Positions 23,101 through 35,700 of a DNA stretch of 64,000 bases are shown here, piece after piece. This DNA is from Cymbidium sinense (taxonomy: Eukaryota > Streptophyta > Magnoliopsida > Asparagales > Orchidaceae), in NCBI GenBank assembly GCA_021442155.1, contig CM038223.1:30974983-31038982 (forward strand), written 5' to 3'. The position numbers and the translations under genes are program-made. Every line of letters begins with the position of its first letter. Position 1 is the stretch's first letter. Below the pieces are notes generated by a model. The model was not told the origin of the DNA. It saw only the letters and a program-made list of their open reading frames with translations, and did no database searches.

Positions 23101-26100
23101 GATGAATCTCCTCTTTCACAAGCTCAAAGTGATGTTAAGATTTTGGTTTCAAGCTTGGGATGATGTATGGCTCAATGCTTCGTATTGCTTGTCATTATTT
23201 GCGTATTCATATGCTTTTGGGCTTCTTTAGGATGGCGTGATCTCATGAATGTCTCTTTTATATGCTTAAGAAGTGATTTGAAGTTTTGGTTAGAGATTTG
23301 GGATGATGTATGGCCCAACCTTTGTGCTGCATGCAAGCATTTGTGTATTTTCATGCTTTAGATCCCTCTTGAATGGTATGATTTGATGATTCCCTCTTCT
23401 CTATTTTCTTTCATTTGTGTTTGTTGCAAAATACATGAAAAATTGCAAGCATGATGGGATGTCCTATAGTTTGAAATGGTTAAGAAGTCTTTCTTTGCTA
23501 TGAAAATTCAATACTTGTTTAGGTTTCATTGTTCAAAGTACTGAATTTGAGAAAAAATGAGAGAAAATGAGATGATGGCTTTCATTTTTTATGCAACCAG
23601 GTTAAAGGCACTATTTCAAAAACCGGATCGGACCAGTCGATTCAACCAATTCAACCATGAACCAGGCATATGAGCGATTCAGTTTTTTCAAAAATCAGCC
23701 ACTGCATCGAACCAGTCTGAACCGCCGGTTCAATCGGTGAACCGACGAACCGGTTCCGATTTTGAAAAACCAGCCGGTTCAACTAAATTATTTAATTATT
23801 ATATTTAAATATTCAATTTAATAAAATATCTAATTTAAATATTAATATAATAAATAATATAAATTTTAAATAAAATTTTATCATTATAGATGAACTTGAA
23901 ATAAATTAAACATAATATATTCACTAAATTATTTTAAATATATTACAAGTTTATGCTAGGGAGCTCTACTTTTCAATATAAAGAGTGCAACACCATCTTT
24001 TCTTTATGATGTGGGACTAAAATAGTTGAATATGGTGAAACTTATTAAGATCGGCTTTAGGATTTGAAATTTTGAATTATATAATGTGAGAGTTAATAAT
24101 ATCAAATGGGCTTTAAAATATAGAAATAAAAAGATAATATTATAATTATTAACTTTATATTTTCATTATAAATTATAATTTATAATATAAAAAAGTTTTA
24201 AGAATATAAATATATAAAAATATTTTATGAATATTTTATATATTACATTTTATAAAATTTTTAAAATACTATTTTATATCTTATATTTTTATATTATAAA
24301 TTATATTTATATTAATAAACTAACATTATCAAAAATTTTAAATTTTAAATATTATACATATATCATGATTTATAAAAATATGTCGAAATATTTTATATAT
24401 TATATTTTTATATTAGTTATATTTTATAAGGATTTTTTAAAAAAATTTATATTTTATTATAAACTATAATTTTAATAAATTAGATTCTTATGATAAATTA
24501 TATTTATATTTATAAATTTATATTATAATTTTTTAGATTTTAAATATATTTAATATACACATAATTAAATTTATAATACATATATAATTATATCTTATTA
24601 AATTTTATATTAATCTTAAAATTAATAATTTTTAAAAAATATTATTTATGTATTTATTTTATTTATTTTCTATTACATATTTATATTATTTCATCTTTTA
24701 CATTATTACATATTTTTTAGTACATTTATCTATATTTATAATACACAATAATTATAACTAAATGAGCTTTATGTCAACCCTTAAAATTATAATTACTAGT
24801 AATATTATTTATGTATTTCTATTTATTTTTATTATATAATTATCATATATTTAAATTATTGTATCATTTTATTAGATATATATTTAATCATTTTAATATT
24901 TATTACATAATCCAATTCAACCCCCAGTTCAATCCCGGTCAAACCATCGAACCTTGAACCTTTCCCTCTTCCGGTTCTATGTCCGATCCGATTTTCACAA
25001 CCTTTGTTAAAGGAATATGCTGAAATTGGGTATTTCTAATTTGCTATAAAGCTATCATGCTATTGATTCTCCCATTAGATCAAAAAAAAAAAGAGAGGGG
25101 GTCTATGCATGGATCAGCTTAGTATGGTTGATTGCTTGCTTCTTTATTACTACTTGTTAATGATTGGTTTTATCTTTAATGGATTCTATTAACATGCAAG
25201 TGTCCCCCTTAGCTAAATATGAGATTTTAAGTCTATGTGTAGAAGTTTAGTACGGCATCAACTCTCTTGCACTTGTTGATTAATGATGGATTTTACTTTT
25301 ATCTTATTTCATTAACATGGAAATACTCTCTTAATTAAATCTGAAATCTCAGATTAATGTATGTTGCTTCTTTGGTTTACAAAACAAAAATAAAGTGAGG
25401 AATGTGTAAGAATTATCAGTTATGTAAGGTTGCCTAGCTTTGCCTTGGTCTCTTCCTAGCATTTGCAACTTTTTTTATCAATGCAAATAGTTGTTTTGGA
25501 TTGGCTGAAGATTTCAAATGATGAGTTGGCAAGATAGTTTACTTTGTTTTGTCCTTACTACTCCTCATTGCTTGGTTGCTTATCATCATACAAATGAATG
25601 TTTAACTAAAGAGAACTTTCAGATTCTTGTCCCCTTTTATCTTGCCTTACAATACTAAATAGGTTTTTCAACACCTTATTGGCATGCAATCCAAAATGAT
25701 CTTTCTTTGTTTAAGTAAGATGAATAGTATGGCATGCTCTTTGATTGATTGCAAGTAGAATCATTTGAACAGTTTGCTGCAATTTTTGTTGTCCATGCAA
25801 AACTAATGGAGAATGAAAAATACATGAGCTTGACATCAATTCAAAATCCCTTTTATATGATATAGGGTTCTCTTGTCTTATGTTATGCTTTATTTGAGTA
25901 TGTTATTCTCATATGTTATGATAAGATTATTAAGCTACCACTTCATTATGAAACTAATGTGAAATGGGAGAATGGATTTTAAGACACTTTGTAACTTCTA
26001 AATTTCATCATGACATATGAGAATTGATTCAACCTTGGCCATATGATGCCTTTTCTTTACTTTTGATTTGGAGAAGAAGAAAAATATAGTAAATGTTTAT

Positions 26101-29100
26101 GCATGAGGCTATCCAATCTTTTGTTGATGTGTGACATGAAATAGATAAAGTTGATGGTTTTATTTTATATCAAGCAAATTTTACTTGCAAATGAAAAAAT
26201 CATGTCATACACATGCAAATGCAAGTATGTAAAAATGTTTTGTGATAAGTACCCATTCACATTATTCTAATGCGGTGAGAAAATTTGTGGTATAAGTACT
26301 TGCTCACGTTGTTATAACATGGCAAAAAAACATACTTTGTGATAAGTACCCGTTTACATTACTCCAATGTGATGGGGAAATTTGTGTTATAAGTATTTGC
26401 TCACGTTGTTCCATCATAGCAAGAAAACATATTTTATGATAAGATCACCGGTTCTATCTGACGGAAAATTTTGCTATAAGTAACTGCTCAAGTTGTTCCA
26501 ACGTGGCAAAAAAATCTGTTTTGTGATAAGTACTCGTTCACATTATTCCAATTTGCCAAGGGAACTTGTGCTATAAAGACTTGCTTATGTTATTCCAACG
26601 TGTCAAGGAAATCTACCTTGTGATATAAGTACTTGCTCGCATTGTTCCAATGCAACAAAGAGATGTTATGCCATGCACGCCCATGCAAGTATTTCTATTG
26701 TCGAAATAAAATTTTGGTGGGAATGCTGGGTCTCAAGTCCCCTCGGATGAATACTAAAAAATTTTTATAAATTATAGTATTTAAAATCTCCAATTTAACA
26801 TAATTTATTTTAGGTATTTGAACCTTTATAGAATACTTAATGACATTTTAAACAACAATTCCAAATATTAGTTTGACTTTACACCTTAATGTTGAATATG
26901 AGAAATCTCTCTCTCTCTCTCTTTCTCTCTCTCCCTCTCTCTCTCTCTCTTTCTATATAATACAACAACAACAACAAGCCTTAATCCCACTAGGTGGGGT
27001 CGGCTACATGAATCCTTCTGTCCATCAGGTCTCCATTATGTGTCAAATTCTCATTTAATTCAAGTATACTAATATCATTTTTTATACATCTTAACCAAAT
27101 CTTTTTAAGTCTACCTCTACCTTTCTTAACATAAGGCAAATCTAATACATCTACTCTCCTAATGTCATGGACGCCGACGCTTTATGTGGCCAAACCATCT
27201 AAGGCGACTCTCCTAATCTTATCTACCACCTGAGCTCCAACTTTTTCCCGAACATACTCATTTTGCATTCTATCTCTAAGAGTAAAGCCACTCATCCACC
27301 TGAGCATCCTCATCTCTGTAACACTTAACTTAGTCTTATGCTTCCCGTTTATTGGCCAACATTCTGCACCATAAGTCATTGCACGTCTTACCACCCTCTT
27401 ATAAAATTTTCCCTTAAGTTTAAGTGGAACTTTTCTATCACATAATAGGCTAGATGCATTCCTCCACTTCAACCATCCAACTTGAATTCTACTAACATCT
27501 CCATCTATTTCACCATCATTTTGAACAATAGAGCTTAAATATCTGAATCGCTCACTCTTATTAATGACTTGATCACCTAAAGTCACAACACTACCACTAA
27601 AACTTGAATTCTCTCTCTCTATAATAACCGAAAAAAATAAATAAATAATACAACCGCCACGACGATTAGCCATAGAGAGAAAAATTGAAAGGCGAGCTCA
27701 ATTTCAGGTTGCCGAAACCGAACTCCCAAAACACGCGAGGGAGGGAGAGAGGGAGAAAGAGAAGGAGAAGGGGAAGACTCTACCCATGCATGTCCCAGTG
27801 AGCAGACCTTGCATCGACGATCGAGAGAGAAAGGAGGAGAGTCTTTCGATGTCGGGAAGAAGAAGAAGAGGAGTTTAGCTAAGTGAGGAGTGGTTCCAGC
27901 CGTGACGACGGGTCGTCGGAGCCTCTTGTGCACCAACGACCGAGAGAGGCTTGTGTGCGTGGGAGGAAAAGAAGAGGCTCGAACGGGTCCTTAGGGCAAA
28001 CCGAGGAAGGTAAGTTATTTCATTTTGTTTTTTTTTTTTATATAGTAAAGGAAATACATTTTTATATTATAAAGTGAAATGTATTTGTATTATATAGATT
28101 GCAATTTCAAAAAGAAGTGAAAATCCAAATGTCTAATTTTTTATAGAAATGTTTACATAAGTATTTTGATATAAAAATATTGAAAGATTTATGAGAATAA
28201 TTAAATAATTTATATAATTATTTATTAGATTAGAAATTCTGATTTTTGTTGTTAATGAATTTAATTGAGAATATTTCCTTTTGGATTTTATAAAATGAGG
28301 AAATGCCTATATATAAGGGTTTATGTTTTCTTATTTAAATTTTGGATTTAAGTAGTTATTATTAAATCAAGAATTTGTTAGGAGCTCAAACAAAAAGATA
28401 TGACATTGTTTTAATTCTAATTGAAAATACATCTATATATATGTTTAAATTTTAGAATCTATACAGCCCTAATTCTATTGTATTACCTAAACTCTTAATA
28501 GCTATAATTTTATTATAGGATATTAGTGAAAATAATAGATTTTCAAGAAAAAAAGAAATTTTAAATGAATTTGTATATGAAAGAATTTAAGCAAATTGTT
28601 TAAGGATCGTGAAAATTGAGGTTAATGACTTTATATAAAGATAATAATCATGAGAATTTCATTGATTACATATTATGATTTTTTTTAAATTTAAATCATT
28701 AGAGAGAGAGATAGAAATTCTTAAATTAAATTATATTGAGAAAAATAATAGGATTAATAGGATTTAAAGGTATTATATAACAAATTAGACATATCATTAT
28801 ATTAAATTAATTAAAAGTTAATTTAACTTAATTTAGAGAAAAATATTAATAATAAGATCAATTAATAAAAGTTTATAAGTATCATAATAAAATAAAATAA
28901 ATTACATTCTAATATTGATCCAATCAATATTTTATTTTATAAGAATTTTAATTAAGGAAGGAAGCATTAAAGGAAAAGAGATTGAGAAGTAGTTAATGAA
29001 AATGTTTAAGAAATGTTTTAATTTCATGAAACGATGTTTATATGATTATGATTGTTTAATGACTACAAAGTGATTATTTTCCTTCTTCAAATAATGTAGT

Positions 29101-32100
29101 GTAGCTTTCTTAGATTGAATAATAACTAATCACTGATCATATATTTATACATTTTATACTGATTTACCAGATTATTTAAATTAATAATGATAGTTTCAGA
29201 ATGAATGTTTAACTTCACCCCTGCATGACTTAATATAATTAATCTAAACGACGAAAAGAGCCAATGAAATTAAATGAATAATACTATTCTTTTCTGGATG
29301 AGTGTTGATAAGACTCTAAGATAAAAAAAAAATAAAAGTCAAATGTTTATGATACCTATCCTCCCATATGTTTGATTTTGAGAAATTTCTTTTATGTATA
29401 TGATATCAAAACCGATGCATTTACCTTCTTGTTTACTATAAACATAATCAATTGAATTTTCAATTATTAGTTTAATTTTTTCGCAGAACCATCCTAACTA
29501 AGAATGAAGAAGTTATGTTATCGTTTTTAGAGATGTAATATAGAATTAAAATCAGATTAACTTAAGATATATATATGTGACAAATTATTAAATCATAGAT
29601 CAGAAATTATGATTAGAGATTTAAGATTATGTTATGTAAATTTTATATTTTATCCGTCACCTATTTCCTTGATATTCCAAGCTCTGACGTCGATGCCTTA
29701 AATTTTTTTCAACTCTTGTAATAATTTGATCGTCATTCTATACTTTTCTTTATGGTTTTGCCTCAAATCAATAGAAATCTATCTCTCTTTGAAGGTAAAC
29801 ACGGTAAGTCATCCACAAAAACTTACGGATACTCTTTTACTACCTCTAACTTCTTTATCTCTTTAGTAAGACTTCTTGAAAACCTTCATAGCCTTTTGCT
29901 AGCATCTTTTGAATTTTTAAGCAAAACACCATCATAGCTAATACCCCCTTATGCCCCACAAATTTGAATTCTTCTTCTCTAGGAATATTGAACTTGACTA
30001 TCTTTTTAAAACAATCTATAGTAGCATAATGTTTAGATAGTCAATCAATTCCTAATATCACATCAAATTCATATATTGGCAGTGCTATTAAATCTGCATC
30101 CAAGCTTTTTCCATAGATATTCTTACACCGCAAATATTTCAAGATTCATTTGAGACCCATTCAAAGTTGGAAGCGCTATATTAAATATGAAATCTTGGAA
30201 AGAATTGGAAAAGTGGCTTATCGATTTTACCTTCTCACATGCAAAGAAGTACACAATGTGTTTATATTTCTCTACAAAATATATAATGCTTGAACAAAAT
30301 TATCAGATCCTATCGATATTCAACCGGGATCTCACATTTGTAGAGCGGAAAAGAATTATAGATTATGATTTTAAACGTCTGAAGAAAGGAAATTTCATTT
30401 GTCCTCAGAATAATGTGACATGGGAGAAGGAATCAAAAATGCGATGACTTTATCCTCAATTATTTAATTAAAGGTATGTTTATTTCTATTAATGTCATTT
30501 AATTTTGAGGATGAAATTTTTATAAGAGGGAGAGATTGTAATTACCGAAAATAAAAATAAAAAATAAAAAATAAATAAAAAATACAACCGCCATGACTAG
30601 AAGAGAAAAATTGAGCGGGCTCTCGGTGGTCACAAATCGAACTCCCAAAACACGAGAGAGAGGAGAGAGGGATAAAGAGAAGGAGAAGGGAAGACGCCCC
30701 TGCATGCCAAAGAATGAGACACACGACCAAAAAGAGAGGAAGGTGGAGAGTATTTGAAGTCGACCAAGGAAGAAGAGGAGTTCAGTCTCCAGTGAGGCTG
30801 ACTCCACGCCACGCCGGGTCGCCAGAGCCTCTCAGTACCAAGACCAGAGAGAGGCTTGCATGTGTGGGAGGAAAAGAAGAGGCTCAAACGGGTCCTTAGG
30901 GCAAACCGAGGAAGGTTTTTTTATATAGTAAAGAAAATACATTTTTATATTATAAAGGGAAATGTATTTGTATTATATAGGTTGCAATTTCAAAAGGAAG
31001 TGAAAATCCAAATGCCCAATTTCTTATACAAATGTTTACATAAGTATTTCGATATACAAATGTTGAAAGATTATGAGAATAATTAAATAATTTATATAAT
31101 TATTTATTAGATTAGAAATTCTGATTTTTGTTGTTAATGAATTTAATTGAGAATGTTTCCTTTTGGATTTAATAAAATAAGGAAATGACTATATATATAT
31201 ATAAAGGTTTTATGTTTTCTTATTTAAATTTTGGAATTAAGTAGGTTATTATTAAATCAGTAAGGAATTTGTTAAGAGCTTCGCAAATAAAGATATAACA
31301 TTGTTTTACCTCTGATTTGACGAAAATACATCTATATATATATGTTTAAATTTCAATCTATATACCTAATTCTATCAGTATTACCTAAACTCTTAAATAA
31401 ATGATTTTATTATAGATAATAAAAAAATAGATTTTCAAGAAAAAAGAAATTTTAAATGAATTCATAAATGAAAGAATTTAAGCCTTAATTGTTTAAGGAT
31501 TCGTGAAAATTTGAGGTTAATCACTTTATAAAAGATAATAATTATGAGAATTTCATTGATTACATATTATGATTTTTTTTCTAAATTTAAATCATTAGAG
31601 AGAAAGATAGAAATTCTTAAATTAAATTATATTAAGAAAAATAATAGGATTAATAGGATTTAAAGGTATTATATGACAAATTAAACATATCATTATATTA
31701 AATGAATTAAAAGTTAATTTAACTTAATTTAGAAAAATAAAATATCAATAATGGCAATTAATAAAAGTTATATGTAAGATCATAATAAAATAAAAATTGC
31801 TTTCTAATATTGATCCAATCAATATTATTTTTAATTTTATAGAAAGAAGATTAAAAGAGATTCAAAGGAAAGGAGGATGAATTATGTCTTATATTTATGA
31901 TAAAATGTCTTTAATTTCTGATGAAAAGACGTTTTATTGATTATGATGCCGCAAGTTGTGATTATTTTCCTGCTTCTTCATAAATTTTGATGTAGTTTAT
32001 TGTTTCTTCATGTTAAATAATAACCGAATGCTAGATCATATCATTACTCGGCCATTTTATAAAGTTAAGCGATTATCATATTTGAATTAATATGTATAGT

Positions 32101-32731
32101 TGTATAATTGTAAGTTGTATGTTGACGAGATGTTAGTTCACCCCTGAATTTGGGGACACAATGTACCCTAAAATGAAAAGAGCCAATGAAATGAAAAAGA
32201 ATAATTTCTTCTTTGGATGAGTATTGATAAAAGTTTAGACTCCAAGACGCTGATAAATGTAAAAGTAAAAGTTCAAAGGTAATGTTTATGTATACCTACC
32301 TGTTGATTATTATTTGAGCAAATTTCTTTTATGTATATGTGATAACAAAACCGATTCATACTTCTACCTTCTTGTTTTACCATAATGTAATAAAGATAAT
32401 CAATTTTTATTCAATTATTAATTATTTAATTTTTTTCAAGTAACCATCATAACTAAATGGCTGATAGAAGAGAGAGTTATGTTTATCGTCGTAGAGAGAC
32501 TTCAGGAGATAGGTAATTATGTCAATTATGTTGAATTATGTTTAAATTATGTCATATGAACTTTGTTAAGATATATATATGTGTATAAATCATTAAATCA
32601 TTTGTGTCAGTAGTAGCTTCAGTATGATTAGATATTTTATTTAAGATTAGAAGTGTTATGTAAGTTTTTCTTTTATCCGTCCGACCGTTTGTTCCCGCCA
32701 TGATATTTCAAGCTCCCAGGTCGGGTCGTGA

Positions 32732-32774
<43 letters not shown>

Positions 32775-35700
32775 TCTCTCATAACCCTTTAAAACATCAT
32801 ATATGCTTCGTTGAAGGGGTAAAAAAAAGAGAAGAAAGAGATGTTCAAATGAAATCTCTATGAAAAAAAACATGATCCTAAGTTGAAAATTGATATTAAA
32901 CTTAGAACATCAAATTAAACATGACTTACGGGTTGATGTGATGCGGTTTGAAATCAATTCTAATTGTTGGCAAGCTCCATTAGAAATTTTAGACTTGCAA
33001 TATTCCTTATGAGATAAATGTGAAAGAAATGGGAGAGTAAATTTTCATAAGGGAAGAATGCTCTCATACTTATAATGCAATGCATATTAACTTGTTCTTA
33101 AGCTCTCTTACTAAGTAAAATGTCATCCAAGCCTTTTTGCATAAAGCCAAAAATATTTAATATCATAAATGACAAAATAAAAAAATGGGATTTGTATCAT
33201 CCCATTAATATCATATGATTTATGCATGATATTAAGGAGGAGGATTTCTCCCCCTCTCCTTTCTCTTCACGGCATCATGCCATGCAAAAAGAAAAGAGAA
33301 ATAATACTAATAAAGATAAAAATATTATGCATAAATGCATGATAAAGTGTGTGAGAGAAAATTCATCATCCCCCTTTACTTTCTTTTGTCATTTCCTCTT
33401 TAAATTACCTATGAAATGGGCATGAATTTAAGGAGAAAGAAAGAAAGGGCAAAAAAAAAGGGGAAGCTTTTTTCTTTTTCTCCACAGGATTATGTCATAT
33501 CAATAAAAAAAGAGAAAGAAAACAGAAAAGGGAAAATAATAAGTGAAAAGAAGAAAAAAGAAAGGAAAAGAGAGGAAAATGGGGGGAGTGAGGAAGAAAA
33601 TTTATTAAAAATTAGATTTATTTCTTTCTTTTTTATAACTTGGCCATAAATGGGTAATAAATAAAAACAGGAGAAGTAAAGTTTTTCTCCCTCTTTATGG
33701 GTTCGTGTCATGACAAAAAAAAAAGAAAAAGAGAGAAAAAATGCATGTAAGACTTCAAAATAAGAGAGGAAAAGAACAAAAAAAAATATTATAAAAAAAA
33801 GGGACGTGTTATGATAAAAAAAAGGAAGAAAAAGAGGGAATAATGATGATGTAAGAGGTTGAAATCTCCTTTCTTCATTCATAGCCCATCTCGATTTCCT
33901 TAAGTGAGCTTATAAAAATAATTTAGCCTGCTTGAAATTATGAAGCCCGCGTTCTTTTTATTTCAAAAGGTCCATTAAGACCACATCTATAAATGGGTTT
34001 ATAATAAATGGGCTTATAAAAAGAGGACTCATAATTTTCTTTTAAAGTTAAAAGCCCATTGGGACCATGTCTATAAATGGGCTTTAAAAAAAAAACAAAA
34101 ACCCATCTCATGAACACTTTAAGTCTATAATTTTCTTTCAAATTTAAAAGTCCATTGGGCCCAAGTTCATATTGTTGACCTCCATGCATGTGTCATAAGT
34201 CAAGTCAAACTCACAGGGTGAATTCCACGAGCTTCAACGCGCAAATTAGAGCTGAAATACACCTGACGGCACCAAAAATCAGTCGAAACGATCTCCAATC
34301 GACGAACGGACTTCATCATCGCATTCAGAACATCGAAATTGATCAGAATATGCATATTGCACAATTCGACGGATCAACCGATCAAGAAATAAGTCTGTCG
34401 ACGCACCGACGCGCATATCGAGATCAGGAAGCCGCGACGATGCCCAAACAACCTCCGTTCGTGAAATTGATTGCGTCGTTAGCGTAGAAACGTCAAAATC
34501 TATCAAATGAGACTGTCCACGCTCAATTCGGATGAGTCTGCACGAATATCGAGCGATCGGCAACAACGCACAAATCGAAGCTAAAATTGACCCGATTTGA
34601 CACCAACTCGAACCAAACGGCCTCCGATCGTGAAACGGACTGCACCGTTGCGTCCGGAACATCAGAATAACCTAAGATCAATATATATATTTCCTATATA
34701 ATATATCGGCGTGAAAATCAAAATTAGAACTAATTAAACAATTCAAAACAAAATCATATATATTCTTAATCCAAATTTAACCCCACAGTTATGGCGACTC
34801 ACGGCTCACGCAAGAGCTGCGCTCAATCTGTCAAAAAATCTGGGGGTTAGGATTTTGGGATTAGAGTGGGTATTTATAGGGTTCTTTTTTCTCGAAGCTT
34901 CAGCCTCTATATTTATTTTTTCTTCTTACTGGGACCTTTTGGCAATGGATTCCTGGACACGGGGTCTAAGTGTCACGCTCTGATGCTCACCATGTAATGA
35001 CAAATTTATGAACCGCCACCTCAGGGAATAAGCCTAACATTTCAGAGTATATCCAAGCAAGCTCCTAGGCGAATGAGATTGGAGATTGAAGAACAGAGAA
35101 TTGTAGAAACTAAGAAGCTGATCAAAGCAGGCTTCATTTGGAAGGAGAAATATGCAGATTGGATAGCCAACATCATCCTGGTTAGGAAGAAGAACAATCA
35201 AATCTGTATCTACATTGACTTCCGAGATTTGAACAAAGCATGCCCAAAAGATGATTTTCCGCTTCCAATATTAGAACTACTAGTGAACAATACTTCCAAC
35301 TATGGCATGTTCTCATTCATGGATGAGTCATCGAGATACAATCAAATCAATATGACTCCTGAAGTAGAGAAACACACATCATTTAGGACGTCAATTGATA
35401 TATACTGCTACACAGTCATGCCCTTCAGATTGAAGAATGTTGGAGCTACATATCAGAGGGCCATGACACGCTTCTTCAACGAGTTGATTCATCAACAAGT
35501 AGAATGCTATGTAGATAACCTCATCGTTAAGAGCACAGATCGAGAAGATCATTTTGATGACCTAAGGATGATCTTCGAAAGAATTAAAAAATATGATCTT
35601 AAGATGAATCCTCTCAAATGTGCATTTGGGGTTTCGTATGGAAAATTCTACCACGATGACACGAGGAATCGAGATCGAATAAAATGGCAATAGTGGATAT

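Larger units (their letters stand above)
27620..32733 (+). mobile_element. Ty3/gypsy chromovirus derivative, copy A2
   Basis: Two LTRs of about 2.1-2.2 kb flank only 0.84 kb of internal sequence. They belong to the same family as copy A1 (TGTAAT start, 'ttccaagctc' near the end). The right LTR ends GGGTCGTGACA. Both outer flanks are CT microsatellite. The internal part consists of a protease/early-RT fragment on the minus strand (29700-30185) joined to a chromodomain fragment on the plus strand (30190-30536), so it is rearranged as well as deleted. The element is inactive. Confidence 0.8.

Noticed and set aside
24227..24469. 80-codon open frame
   Set aside because: It is in the nearly pure AT core of the hAT-like element and encodes only Ile, Tyr, Lys, Phe and similar residues.
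26241..26664. Regularly spaced repeats that might recall a CRISPR array
   Set aside because: Units are contiguous with no unique spacers, and the genome is a plant's.
33490..33882. 130-codon minus-strand frame, Phe- and Ser-rich
   Set aside because: It is a product of purine-rich low-complexity DNA.
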